Below, in pieces: positions 27,834 to 35,820 of a stretch of 64,000 bases of DNA (position 1 is its first letter; every line of letters begins with the position of its first letter). This DNA comes from Propionibacteriaceae bacterium (GTDB lineage Bacteria; Actinomycetota; Actinomycetes; Propionibacteriales; Propionibacteriaceae), in NCBI GenBank assembly GCA_027492545.1, contig JAPUEL010000032.1:18066-82065 (forward strand). Reading direction: 5' to 3'. The notes beneath the pieces were generated by a model. That model had not been told where the DNA came from and did not search any database. It worked only from the letters and a program-made list of their open reading frames with translations. The position numbers were made by a program, and so were the translations under genes.

Positions 27834-29912
27834 GTGCAGACCCCGAAGAGCAAGCAGCCCCACTCCCGCGACTACGAGGCGAAGAACCTGCTGGTCCTTG
27901 AGGGGCTCGAGGCCGTGCGCAAGCGGCCCGCCATGTACATCGGGTCCACCGACACACGCGGGCTCATGCACTGCCTGTGGGAGATCATCGACAACGCGGT
28001 CGACGAGGCGCTGTCCGGGTTCGGTGAGGCCATCGAGGTGACGCTGGGCCGCGACGGGTCGGTGGCCGTCACGGACCACGCCCGCGGCATCCCCGTCGAC
28101 ACAGAGCCGCGCACCGGCCTGTCCGGCGTGGAGGTGGTGTTCACCAAGCTCCATGCCGGGGGCAAGTTCGGCAACTCGTCCTACAACGCCACCGGCGGCC
28201 TGCACGGGGTGGGCGCGTCCGTGGTCAACGCACTGAGTTCACGGCTCGATGTGGAGGTGGACCGCAACGGCGCCACGTGGTCGATGAGCTTCCGTCGAGG
28301 CGTGCCCGGTGTGTTCGACGGCGAGGGTCCCGACGCGCCCTTCTCGCCGGGCGGAGGCCTGCGGAAGTCCGGGAGGGTGGCGAAGGGCAGCACAGGCACC
28401 CGCGTGCGCTACTGGCCCGACCGCCAGATCTTCCTGGCCGATGCCGAACTGTCGCTCACCCACCTGCATGACCGCGCCAGGCAGACGGCGTTCCTGGTCC
28501 CAGGGCTCCGCATCGACGTCGACGATTCGCGAGGCGGTGAGCCCGTTCGCGAGTCCTTCGTGCACGTCGGCGGGATCACCGAGTTCGCGGACTTCCTGGC
28601 CGCAGACGCGCCGCTCACGGAGGTGATCCGGCTCCAGGGGCGGGACTCCTTCGTCGAGACGGTCCCCATGCTCGACGAGGCCGGTGCCATGACGCCGACC
28701 GACGTGGAGCGCGACCTCGACGTCGACATCGCGGTGCGGTGGGGGACCGGCTACGACGCGCACGTCAAGTCGTTCGTCAACATCATCGCCACCCCGAAGG
28801 GCGGCACGCACGTCACCGGATTCGAGCGTGGCCTCACCCGCGCGTTCGTGAAGTCGCTCGACGGCACCCGTCTCCTCAAGGCCGGGGAGGAGGTCCTCAA
28901 GGACGACTGCCTCGAGGGCCTCACAGCGGTCGTGACGGTGCGCCTCGCCGAGCCCCAGTTCGAGGGGCAGACCAAGGAGGTGCTCGGCACCCCGCCGGTG
29001 CAGAAGCTCGTGGCCGGGATCGTCGAGCGGGAGATGGGCGAGTTCCTCACCAGCACGAAGGCCGCCATCCGTCCCATCGCGCGCACGCTGATGGAGAAGG
29101 TCGTCAATGCGTCGCGGACGCGGGTGCAGGCGAGGGCGCACAAGGACAACCAGCGTCGGAAGAATGCACTCGAATCCTCGGCCCTCCCCACGAAGCTCAA
29201 GGACTGCCGCTCCAGCGACGTCGACGCCACCGAGCTGTTCATCGTCGAGGGCGACTCCGCGCTCGGCACGGCCAACGTGGCGCGCAACTCCGAGTTCCAG
29301 GCGCTGCTGCCCATCCGCGGCAAGATCCTCAACGTCCAGAAGGCCTCGGTGGGCGCCATGCTCGAGAACGCGGAGTGCGCCTCCATCATCCAGGTCGTCG
29401 GCGCCGGGTCCGGCCGGACGTTCGACGTGGAGGCGGCCCGCTACGGCAAGGTGGTGTTCATGGCGGATGCGGACTCCGACGGGGCCCACATCCGCTGCCT
29501 CCTGGCCACCTTGTTCTTCCGGTACATGCGACCCCTCGTCGAGGCTGGCCGGGTGTACTCGGCCGTGCCGCCGCTGCACCGCTTCGAGCTGATCAACCCC
29601 AAGCGCGGCTACGACAAGTACATCTACACCTACTCGGACGCCGAGTACCAGCGCAAGGCCGCGGAGCTGACCAAGCGCGGACAGGCGTTCAAGGAGCCGC
29701 AGCGCTACAAGGGTCTTGGTGAGATGGACGCGGACCAGTTGGCAGACACCACGATGAGCCCGAGGCACCGCACCCTCCGGCGCCTCACCGTCGACGACGC
29801 GGCGGCCGCCGAGCGGGTGTTCGAGATGCTCATGGGCAACGAGGTGGCACCCCGCAAGGAGTTCATCATCCAGGGCGCCTACGCGGTGGAGGCTGATCGC
29901 ATCGACGCGTGA
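27834..29912 (+). CDS. parE: DNA topoisomerase IV subunit B (GyrB-like)
   Basis: 692 residues. GHKL ATPase motifs EIIDNAVDEALSG and GGLHGVGASVVNALS, transducer domain, then TOPRIM motifs EGDSALGTA and DADSDGAHIRCLL, ending FIIQGAYAVEADRIDA. It supplies ATPase and TOPRIM functions to a type IIA topoisomerase with the ParC homologue at 35821-38271. Assignment as ParE rather than GyrB is from context: the chromosomal gyrBA normally sits near dnaA, and this gene neighbours DUF7455 as parE does in actinobacteria. Confidence 0.92.
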   Translation: MQTPKSKQPHSRDYEAKNLLVLEGLEAVRKRPAMYIGSTDTRGLMHCLWEIIDNAVDEALSGFGEAIEVTLGRDGSVAVTDHARGIPVDTEPRTGLSGVEVVFTKLHAGGKFGNSSYNATGGLHGVGASVVNALSSRLDVEVDRNGATWSMSFRRGVPGVFDGEGPDAPFSPGGGLRKSGRVAKGSTGTRVRYWPDRQIFLADAELSLTHLHDRARQTAFLVPGLRIDVDDSRGGEPVRESFVHVGGITEFADFLAADAPLTEVIRLQGRDSFVETVPMLDEAGAMTPTDVERDLDVDIAVRWGTGYDAHVKSFVNIIATPKGGTHVTGFERGLTRAFVKSLDGTRLLKAGEEVLKDDCLEGLTAVVTVRLAEPQFEGQTKEVLGTPPVQKLVAGIVEREMGEFLTSTKAAIRPIARTLMEKVVNASRTRVQARAHKDNQRRKNALESSALPTKLKDCRSSDVDATELFIVEGDSALGTANVARNSEFQALLPIRGKILNVQKASVGAMLENAECASIIQVVGAGSGRTFDVEAARYGKVVFMADADSDGAHIRCLLATLFFRYMRPLVEAGRVYSAVPPLHRFELINPKRGYDKYIYTYSDAEYQRKAAELTKRGQAFKEPQRYKGLGEMDADQLADTTMSPRHRTLRRLTVDDAAAAERVFEMLMGNEVAPRKEFIIQGAYAVEADRIDA

Positions 29913-29925
29913 CGCCATCGCAGGC

Positions 29926-30576
29926 TCAGTCGACGAGCACCACCCACAGGTGGCGCGGTCCATGCACCCCCTCGACCCGGCTGAGTTCGATGTCGCTGGT
30001 GGCCGAGCCTCCGCTCAGCCACGTGACGGGGCGGCGTGCCCGCATGGCCGGCGCCAGCCGGGCGATGCCCTCCGGCACGTCGCTGACCACTTGATCGGAG
30101 CGCACCACACAGATGTGCCGGTCCGGCAGGAGGCTCAACGCGCGGCGGCCCTGCCCCTCTGAGTGGTCGAGCGCGATGGTGCCGGAGTCCGCCATCGCCA
30201 CGGCGCAGGTGGAGACGACGGCGTCGATGGTGTTGAGCTGCCCGTGGGTCAGGGGAGGCTCGTCCGAGTGCAGAGTCAGGCCAGCGGCGCGCAGGGCGCC
30301 CGTCCACTCGTCGGGGAATCCGCCGGGGACGACGACGCTGGTGGCTCCCAGATCCTGCAGGGCCGTGACCAGAGCCTGGCCCACCTGCGCCTCATGGCAC
30401 CGGGTGACCGTCGCCTTGTAGTCCTCGACCTTCTCGACGAAGTCGGCCAGCACATCCGCGGTGGGCAGGGGCTGCCCGTAGGTCCAGTCGACGGGGACGT
30501 CGACCTCGGGCCGGGACTCCTGGACGTCGGCGGTGGCCCGTCGGATCCTGCTCAGGACCTCGTCGCGTGCGCTCAC
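29926..30576 (-). CDS. lutC: Lactate utilization protein LutC
   Basis: 216 residues, LUD domain. Landmarks: VVVPGGFPDEW, TIDAVVSTCAVAMADSGTIALDHSEGQGRRALSLLPDRHICVV. It is part of the LutABC iron-sulfur complex that oxidises L-lactate to pyruvate. The ATG overlaps the lutB stop by 4 bases. It is the last gene of the lldP-lutA-lutB-lutC operon and converges with parE. Confidence 0.94.
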   Translation of the reverse strand: MSARDEVLSRIRRATADVQESRPEVDVPVDWTYGQPLPTADVLADFVEKVEDYKATVTRCHEAQVGQALVTALQDLGATSVVVPGGFPDEWTGALRAAGLTLHSDEPPLTHGQLNTIDAVVSTCAVAMADSGTIALDHSEGQGRRALSLLPDRHICVVRSDQVVSDVPEGIARLAPAMRARRPVTWLSGGSATSDIELSRVEGVHGPRHLWVVLVD

Positions 30577-32048
30577 TTCGCGCCTCCTTCATGGTTCTTC
30601 TTCCACCACTGGCGGAAGGTCTGGGTGGGCGGTGCCTCGGTGTCGCGGGCGTCGAGCCAGCGGGAGGCGATCGGGATGGGCATCGGGCCGAGCCACCTGC
30701 CCCTGAACACCCGCCCGGCGAGGCGGCTGCCCGCCTGGACGGTCTCCAGGTGCGACCCGTCGGCCATGACCCAGCCGGCCCCCTTCATGATCGCCTGCTC
30801 CCCGGTGGGATGCTTCGACGTCTTGTAGTCGACCACCTTGTGGCGCAGATGCACCAGGATGTCGGTGAACGGGATCCGCACCGGACACACGTCGTTGCAG
30901 GCCCCGCACAGGGTGGACGCGAACGGCAGCGCGCGGTCGTTCGGGTTCTCCATGCCACGCAGCTGCGGTCCCAGGATGGCGCCGATCGGTCCCGGATAAG
31001 GGGAGCCGTAGGCGTGCCCGCCCACCCGCTCGTAGACCGGGCAGATGTTGAGGCAGGCGGAGCAGCGGATGCAGCGCAGCGCCGCCCGTCCCTCCGGGTC
31101 CGCCAGGACGTTGGTGCGGCCGTTGTCCAGCAGGATCACGTGCAGGTCCTGCGGGCCGTCCCCTGGCGTGACACCGGTCCAGAACGACGTGTAGGGGTTC
31201 ATCCGCTCACCGGTGGAGGAGCGGGGGAGGAGCTTGAGGAAGACCTCGAGGTCAGCCATGGTGGGCAGGATCTTCTCGATGCCCACCACCGAGACGAACG
31301 TCTCAGGCAGCGTCAGGCACATGCGGCCGTTGCCCTCGGACTCGACGATGACCAACGTGCCGGTCTCGGCCACGATGAAGTTGCCGCCGGAGACGCCCAT
31401 CTTCGCGCGGAGGAACTTTTCCCGGAGGTGGGCCCTGGCCGCGTTGGTGAGCTCGGTGGGGTCGTCGGAGATGCCCTCCGGCGCGGCAACCCCGTAGCGC
31501 CCCATCTCCTCGGTGAAGATCTCGCGCACCTCCGAGCGGTTGCGGTGGATGGCCGGAACCAGGATGTGGCTCGGCAGGTCATGGCCGAGCTGCACGATGA
31601 GTTCGGCCAGGTCCGTCTCCCATGCCGCGATCCCCTCCGCCTCGAGATGCTCGTTCAGGTCGATCTCCTGCGTGACCATGGACTTGATCTTGACGACCTC
31701 GTCCACGCCCTTGGCCTTGGCGATGTCGGCGACGATCCGGTTAGCGTCCGCGGCGTCGCGCGCCCAGTGGACGGTGATGCCCGCCGCGGTCATGGCCTCC
31801 TCGGCCTGGATGAGGTATTGCTCGAGATGTCGGGCCACCCGGTCTTTGATCTGGGCGCCGGCGGTGCGGAGCTCCTCCCAGTTGTCCACCTCGGCGGCGC
31901 GGGCGACGCGCTTGCCGCGGATGGTGCCGGTGGCGTGGCGCAGGTTCTTGCGCTGCTCGGCGTTCTCCAGCCCCGCCTTCGCGGCCTGCGGGAACGGCGG
32001 GATCCCCAGCCAGGAGCCGGGCTCCGGGGTGCGACGGGTGGTGGTCAT
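30573..32048 (-). CDS. lutB: Lactate utilization iron-sulfur protein LutB
   Basis: 491 residues. An N-terminal LUD region (VKIKSMVTQEIDLNEHLE...ETDLAE.I.QL....SHI..PAIH) is followed by two 4Fe-4S clusters, CIRCSACLNICP and CGACNDVCPV, and the C-terminal DUF3390-like end (RQWWKKN). The start ATG 32048 has GGAGG 7 bases upstream; the open frame above it overlaps lutA. Both ends overlap neighbours by ATGA, indicating tight coupling in the operon. Confidence 0.95.
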   Translation of the reverse strand: MTTTRRTPEPGSWLGIPPFPQAAKAGLENAEQRKNLRHATGTIRGKRVARAAEVDNWEELRTAGAQIKDRVARHLEQYLIQAEEAMTAAGITVHWARDAADANRIVADIAKAKGVDEVVKIKSMVTQEIDLNEHLEAEGIAAWETDLAELIVQLGHDLPSHILVPAIHRNRSEVREIFTEEMGRYGVAAPEGISDDPTELTNAARAHLREKFLRAKMGVSGGNFIVAETGTLVIVESEGNGRMCLTLPETFVSVVGIEKILPTMADLEVFLKLLPRSSTGERMNPYTSFWTGVTPGDGPQDLHVILLDNGRTNVLADPEGRAALRCIRCSACLNICPVYERVGGHAYGSPYPGPIGAILGPQLRGMENPNDRALPFASTLCGACNDVCPVRIPFTDILVHLRHKVVDYKTSKHPTGEQAIMKGAGWVMADGSHLETVQAGSRLAGRVFRGRWLGPMPIPIASRWLDARDTEAPPTQTFRQWWKKNHEGGAK

Positions 32049-32797
32049 CGCGATGCCTCCTCGGTGGTGGCCAGGATCTCGGCCAGGTGGATGGTCCTGA
32101 TGCCCGCACGCTGACGGTGGAGCACCCCGCCGATGTTCATCAGGCAGGCGTGGTCGCCGGCCACGAGGTACTCGGCGTCGGTGGATCGGACGTGACGCGC
32201 CTTGTCGGAGGCCATGGCCACCGACACCTCGGGGTTCTTGACGGAGAACGTTCCGCCGAATCCGCAGCACTGGTCCGCGTTCGGGAGGTCGACGAGATCG
32301 ATCCCCCGCACGGCCTGGAGGAGCCGGAGAGGTCGGTCGCCCACTTTCGCGATGCGCATCGAGTGGCAGGTGGGGTGGTAGGTCACCCGGTGGGGGAAGT
32401 AGGCGCCCACGTCGGTGACGCCCAGAACGTCGACGATGAACTCGGAGAGCTCATACGTGCGGGAGGCGACGGCCGACGCCTCGGCTTCGAGTCCTGAGTC
32501 GCCGGCGTGGCGCGCCAGCATGGCGTGCTGCTCACGCACAGAGCCGACGCAGGAGCCGGAGGGGGCCACGATGTAGTCGTACCCGCCGAAGCTCGCGGCG
32601 TAGTTGCGGACCGTCGGTAGAGCCTCCTTCCAGTACCCGGTGTTGGTCATGATCTGCCCGCAGCAGGTCTGCTTCTCGGGGTAGGAGACGCGGCAGCCGA
32701 GCCGCTCGAGGAGCCTGACGGTGGCGATGGGGACCGACGGTTTCATCGTGTCGGTGATACAGGTCGCGAAGAGCGCGACATGGGGTGCGGTGGTCAT
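32045..32797 (-). CDS. lutA: Lactate utilization protein LutA
   Basis: 250 residues with two cysteine-rich (CCG) domains: FATCITD...EKQTCCGQ and HPTCHSMR...DQCCGFGGTFSVK. These bind clusters or cofactors in glycolate- and lactate-oxidase complexes. ATG 32797 is the family start (the frame to 32893 overlaps lldP). The 14-base gap to lldP and the absence of a promoter there show it is read from the lldP promoter. Confidence 0.94.
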   Translation of the reverse strand: MTTAPHVALFATCITDTMKPSVPIATVRLLERLGCRVSYPEKQTCCGQIMTNTGYWKEALPTVRNYAASFGGYDYIVAPSGSCVGSVREQHAMLARHAGDSGLEAEASAVASRTYELSEFIVDVLGVTDVGAYFPHRVTYHPTCHSMRIAKVGDRPLRLLQAVRGIDLVDLPNADQCCGFGGTFSVKNPEVSVAMASDKARHVRSTDAEYLVAGDHACLMNIGGVLHRQRAGIRTIHLAEILATTEEASR

Positions 32798-32811
32798 CGT
32801 TGGCCTTTCGA

Positions 32812-34506
32812 TCAGGGGAGCAGCCAGCTCAACACTGGGGTGGACATGAGGCCTGAGATCAGGCACAGGAGGGCGAGGAGGATGAAGCTCCACTTGATGA
32901 TCCGGCGCAGGATCACGGACTCGGCGCCAGGGATGCCGATCGAGGTGGCCGCGACCGTGAGCGACTGCGGTGAGATCATTTTGCCCACGACACCGCCGGC
33001 GGCGCTGGATCCGACGAGAAGCGCGCGCATGTCCTCGGTGCCGAGGTGGCTGCCGGGTCCGATCTCGGCACCGACGCCGGACTGGAGGCCGGAGAACAGG
33101 ATGTTGGCCGAGGTGTCGGAGCCGGTGACGTACACACCGATCCAGCCGAGGACGGGGGCGACGAAGGGGTAGGCGATGCCCGCCCCGGCGAAGAAGAGCC
33201 CGAGTGCCAGCGTCTGTCCGGAGTCTCCCATGACGTAGGCGAGGGCCACGACCGAGCCGATGGTCAGCATCGCGAAGCGCAGCTTCTTCACCTGTGCCCC
33301 CAGGACCGTGAAGATCTGCGAGAGCGGCATGCGGTAGATGAGGCCGGTGACGATCGCCACCAGCGCGAGCAGTATGCCGGGCGTGGAGGCCCAGGCGAAC
33401 GTGTAGGTCTGGTGCGACGCGGGCTCGCCCGCGACGTTGAGCATCTCCGACAGGCCCGGCCAGGCGATCTTGATGTCGGTGGAGACGAGCGCCGCCTTGA
33501 CCGCGGGGAGCGCGGCGACGGCGAACACGATGATGACCAGGATGTAGGGCACCAGGGCCATCAGGATCCGGCGGCCGGTCAGCGGGGCGGCGCCCTCGTC
33601 GGAGACCATGGCGTGCGTCGCGTGGCCCTCGATCTCAGGATCCAGCGGAATCCCGATGCGGCCCGTGGCGCTCTCGCCGCCGGTGGGGTGCCAGACCCGG
33701 AGAAAGGCGATGGCGACGCCCACGCTGACGACCGCCGCGAAGACCTCGGTCAGGTTGTAGAGGGGGGTGGCGGACACGATCCACTTCGTCACGCCGAAGC
33801 TGATGCCCACGACCAGACCGAAGGGCCAGACCTCCTTGAGGCCGCGGCGGCCGTCCATCACCGCGAGCAGCAGGAACGGCACAACCAGGCACAGCATCGC
33901 CGTGATCCGGCCGGTGATCGGGGAGATGGCCAGCACGTCGTCGAACCCACCGGTCTTGGCCGCCATGAGCACCGGCAGGCCGACGGCGCCGAACGCGACG
34001 GGCACGGTGTTGGCGAGCAGGGCGATCATCGCCGAGCGGATGGGGGAGAAGCCGATGGCCACGAGCATCGCGGCGGTGATCGCCACTGGCGCCCCGAACC
34101 CGGCCATGGCCTCGAGCAGGCCGCCGAAGGAGAACGCGATGAGCATCGCGAGCACTCGGGGATCGTCGCTGATCAGGAAGAACGTGCGCCGCAGGTCGTC
34201 GAAACGCCCCGACGCGACGGTGACCTCGTACATCCAGATGGCGGTCAGCAGGATTCACACGATGGGGAAGATGCCGTAGACGAAGCCGTGTGTGCTGGTG
34301 GCGAGCGCCGTGGTGACAGGCATGCCGAAGGCCGTGACCGCCACCACGAACGCCAGGGCCCAGGAGAACGGCCCCGCGTGGTGGGCCTTCCACCTCAGAA
34401 GGCCGAGGGTGACCAGCATCCCCACGATCGGGACGGCCGCAATCAGCGCGGACACCCATTGGGCACCCAGGGGGTTGGTGTCTGGTTGGAAGGATTCCAA
34501 GAGCAT
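32812..34506 (-). pseudogene. lldP: L-lactate permease with in-frame TGA at a Trp position
   Basis: LldP/LutP family lactate-proton symporter, about 564 codons. The first 83 codons (34506-34258) read normally to GIFPIV, then TGA at 34257-34255, then the same frame continues ILLTAIWMYEVTVASG and runs to the end. Homologues have Trp in this place (FPIGWIV...), so TGG became TGA by one transition (C to T on the plus strand at 34255). No other lesion is seen: membrane segments and GFGAPVAI..AMLV..GF are intact. It may be a recent nonsense mutation, a sequencing error or a readthrough codon. ATG 34233 could restart translation but loses two helices. Confidence 0.88.
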
Positions 34507-34528
34507 GGGCGAACTCCGTCGTTCGTAT

Positions 34529-34557
34529 TGGTCAGACCCACCTATCTGGTCTGACCA
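34529..34557. promoter_or_regulatory. Two LldR-type operators
   Basis: TGGTCAGACCC at 34529-34539 and TGGTCTGACCA at 34547-34557. Each fits the FadR-family form TNGTNNNACNA (the first with its last A shifted one base). Together they make a 10-bp perfect inverted repeat with a 9-bp spacer. The right one overlaps the lldP -10 box, the left one lies just downstream of the predicted start of transcription, so binding should block lldP-lutABC. Confidence 0.82.
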
Positions 34558-34582
34558 TATGGCAGTGCGTTGTGAATGTCAA
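34554..34582 (-). promoter_or_regulatory. Sigma-70-type promoter of lldP-lutABC
   Basis: Minus strand: consensus -35 TTGACA (34582-34577), 17-base spacer, -10 TATGGT (34559-34554). It is the best housekeeping promoter in the window. The predicted start is near 34547, giving a leader of about 40 bases with GGAG before ATG 34506. Confidence 0.8.
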
Positions 34583-34597
34583 TACGTTTCCATGCGC

Positions 34598-34603
34598 CAC
34601 AAT
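34598..34603 (+). promoter_or_regulatory. -10 box of lldR (leaderless pattern)
   Basis: CACAAT, then 6 bases, then ATG 34610. Supports ATG 34610 over the in-frame ATG at 34592. Confidence 0.4.
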
Positions 34604-34609
34604 GGGCCC

Positions 34610-35296
34610 ATGACCACCGGAGGCTTCGACACCGTGCTGGACTTCCTGACCGGCGAGATACTCGCCGGCCGGGTGGCTCCTGAATCGAGGCTGCCCAACG
34701 AGCGTGAGCTCGCAGCGCAGCTGGGCGCCAGCCGTAGCGCCGTACGGGAGGCCATCAAGGTGCTCCAGGCCCAGGGCGTGATCACGTCGAACACCGGCCC
34801 GGGTCGTGGCACCCGGGTCGCCGCCAGCCAGGGTGCGGCGCTCGGGCGGATGCTCAAGCTGCACGTCGCGCTGGATGCCGTCTCATTCGATGAGCTGACC
34901 GAGACCCGGGTCGTGCTGGAGCGGGCCGCCGCGGAGGCCGCGGCGGTCCACGGCGCACAGGCCGCGGTGGAGGAGTTGAGGGTCATGGCCGCTGACATGA
35001 CCGAGGTGACCGACGCGGCCCTCTTCAACGAGCTCGACACCGCATTCCATGTGGCGATCGCTGGCCTGGGGGCGAATCGGCTGATCCGCGACATGACCAT
35101 CGCAATCCGTGAGGCGGTCGCGACGCCCATCCTGAATGCGGAGGAGAGGCTGGGGGACTGGGAGACGCTGCGCCGACGGCTCGTCGCCGAGCACGGTCTC
35201 ATTCAGCGGGCGATCGCCGATCACGACGGGCCAGGTGCGGCGGATCTGTGCGAGGCGCACATCCGGGGAGCGCACCGGGTGCTGCTTCCCGCCTGA
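34610..35296 (+). CDS. lldR: FadR/GntR-family regulator, LldR-like
   Basis: 228 residues. An N-terminal winged helix (ESRLPNERELAAQLGASRSAVREAIKVLQAQGVI) is followed by the FCD ligand domain (about 85-220) with His/Asp positions of FadC (FDELTETRVVLERAAAEAA, LDTAFHVAIA, EH..I..AI). It is divergent from lldP-lutABC with two palindromic sites between, so it is very likely the lactate-responsive repressor. Start ATG 34610 is preferred because of the upstream -10-like box; ATG 34592 is possible. Confidence 0.9.
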   Translation: MTTGGFDTVLDFLTGEILAGRVAPESRLPNERELAAQLGASRSAVREAIKVLQAQGVITSNTGPGRGTRVAASQGAALGRMLKLHVALDAVSFDELTETRVVLERAAAEAAAVHGAQAAVEELRVMAADMTEVTDAALFNELDTAFHVAIAGLGANRLIRDMTIAIREAVATPILNAEERLGDWETLRRRLVAEHGLIQRAIADHDGPGAADLCEAHIRGAHRVLLPA

Positions 35297-35304
35297 TCAG
35301 AGGG

Positions 35305-35796
35305 TCAGATGACCTGGGTCAGCCTGCCGGTGTCGACGTCGTACATGAAGCCGCCGACCTCCGCGTAGCCCTTGATGAGGGGGTGGCTGGCCACCATGTC
35401 CACATCGGCCTGCAGCCGCGCCTGCTGATCCGGATGGGCGCCGAACGAGATCCACGACGTGTCGTGGCCGGTCCGTTCCGCGATGGTGCGACGGATGTCC
35501 GCGTCGGTGCCGGAGGCCATGGCGCAGCGCGTGTGGGGCACGATCATGATGCGCTTGACGTGCAGAAGCTGAGCGCTCAACACGCAGCCCGTCAGCACTG
35601 ATGTCGAGACTCGGCCGCCGGGCGAGCGCAGAATCTTGGCGTCGCCCAGCCGGAGGCCCAGCATGGCCAAGGGTTCGATCCGGGAGTCCATGCAGGTCAC
35701 CATGGCAATGCCCGCCTTGGCGATACCGTCGAAGCCGCCATCGGTGAACGTGTCGGCGTATCGCTTGTTGTTGGCCAGCAGATCCTCGAAGCTCAT
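35305..35796 (-). CDS. Beta-class carbonic anhydrase
   Basis: 163 residues. Zinc ligands are visible: Cys and Asp/Arg in VTCMDSRIEP and His-x2-Cys in IVPHTRCAM. The dyad GGRVSTSVLTG is also family-typical. It interconverts CO2 and bicarbonate in the cytoplasm. Short beta-CA of the Rv1284 type, matching the length. GGGAGG lies 4 bases before ATG 35796. It lies between lldR and parC, converging with lldR. Confidence 0.93.
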   Translation of the reverse strand: MSFEDLLANNKRYADTFTDGGFDGIAKAGIAMVTCMDSRIEPLAMLGLRLGDAKILRSPGGRVSTSVLTGCVLSAQLLHVKRIMIVPHTRCAMASGTDADIRRTIAERTGHDTSWISFGAHPDQQARLQADVDMVASHPLIKGYAEVGGFMYDVDTGRLTQVI

Positions 35797-35820
35797 GGGG
35801 CCTCCCTTCCGTCGGCGATG

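Noticed and set aside
34255..34257. Selenocysteine at the lldP TGA
   Set aside because: Homologues have Trp, not Cys or Sec, and no selenocysteine insertion hairpin is seen after the codon.
34511..34524. LexA-like GAAC...GTTC near lldP
   Set aside because: The spacer is 6 bases, not 4.
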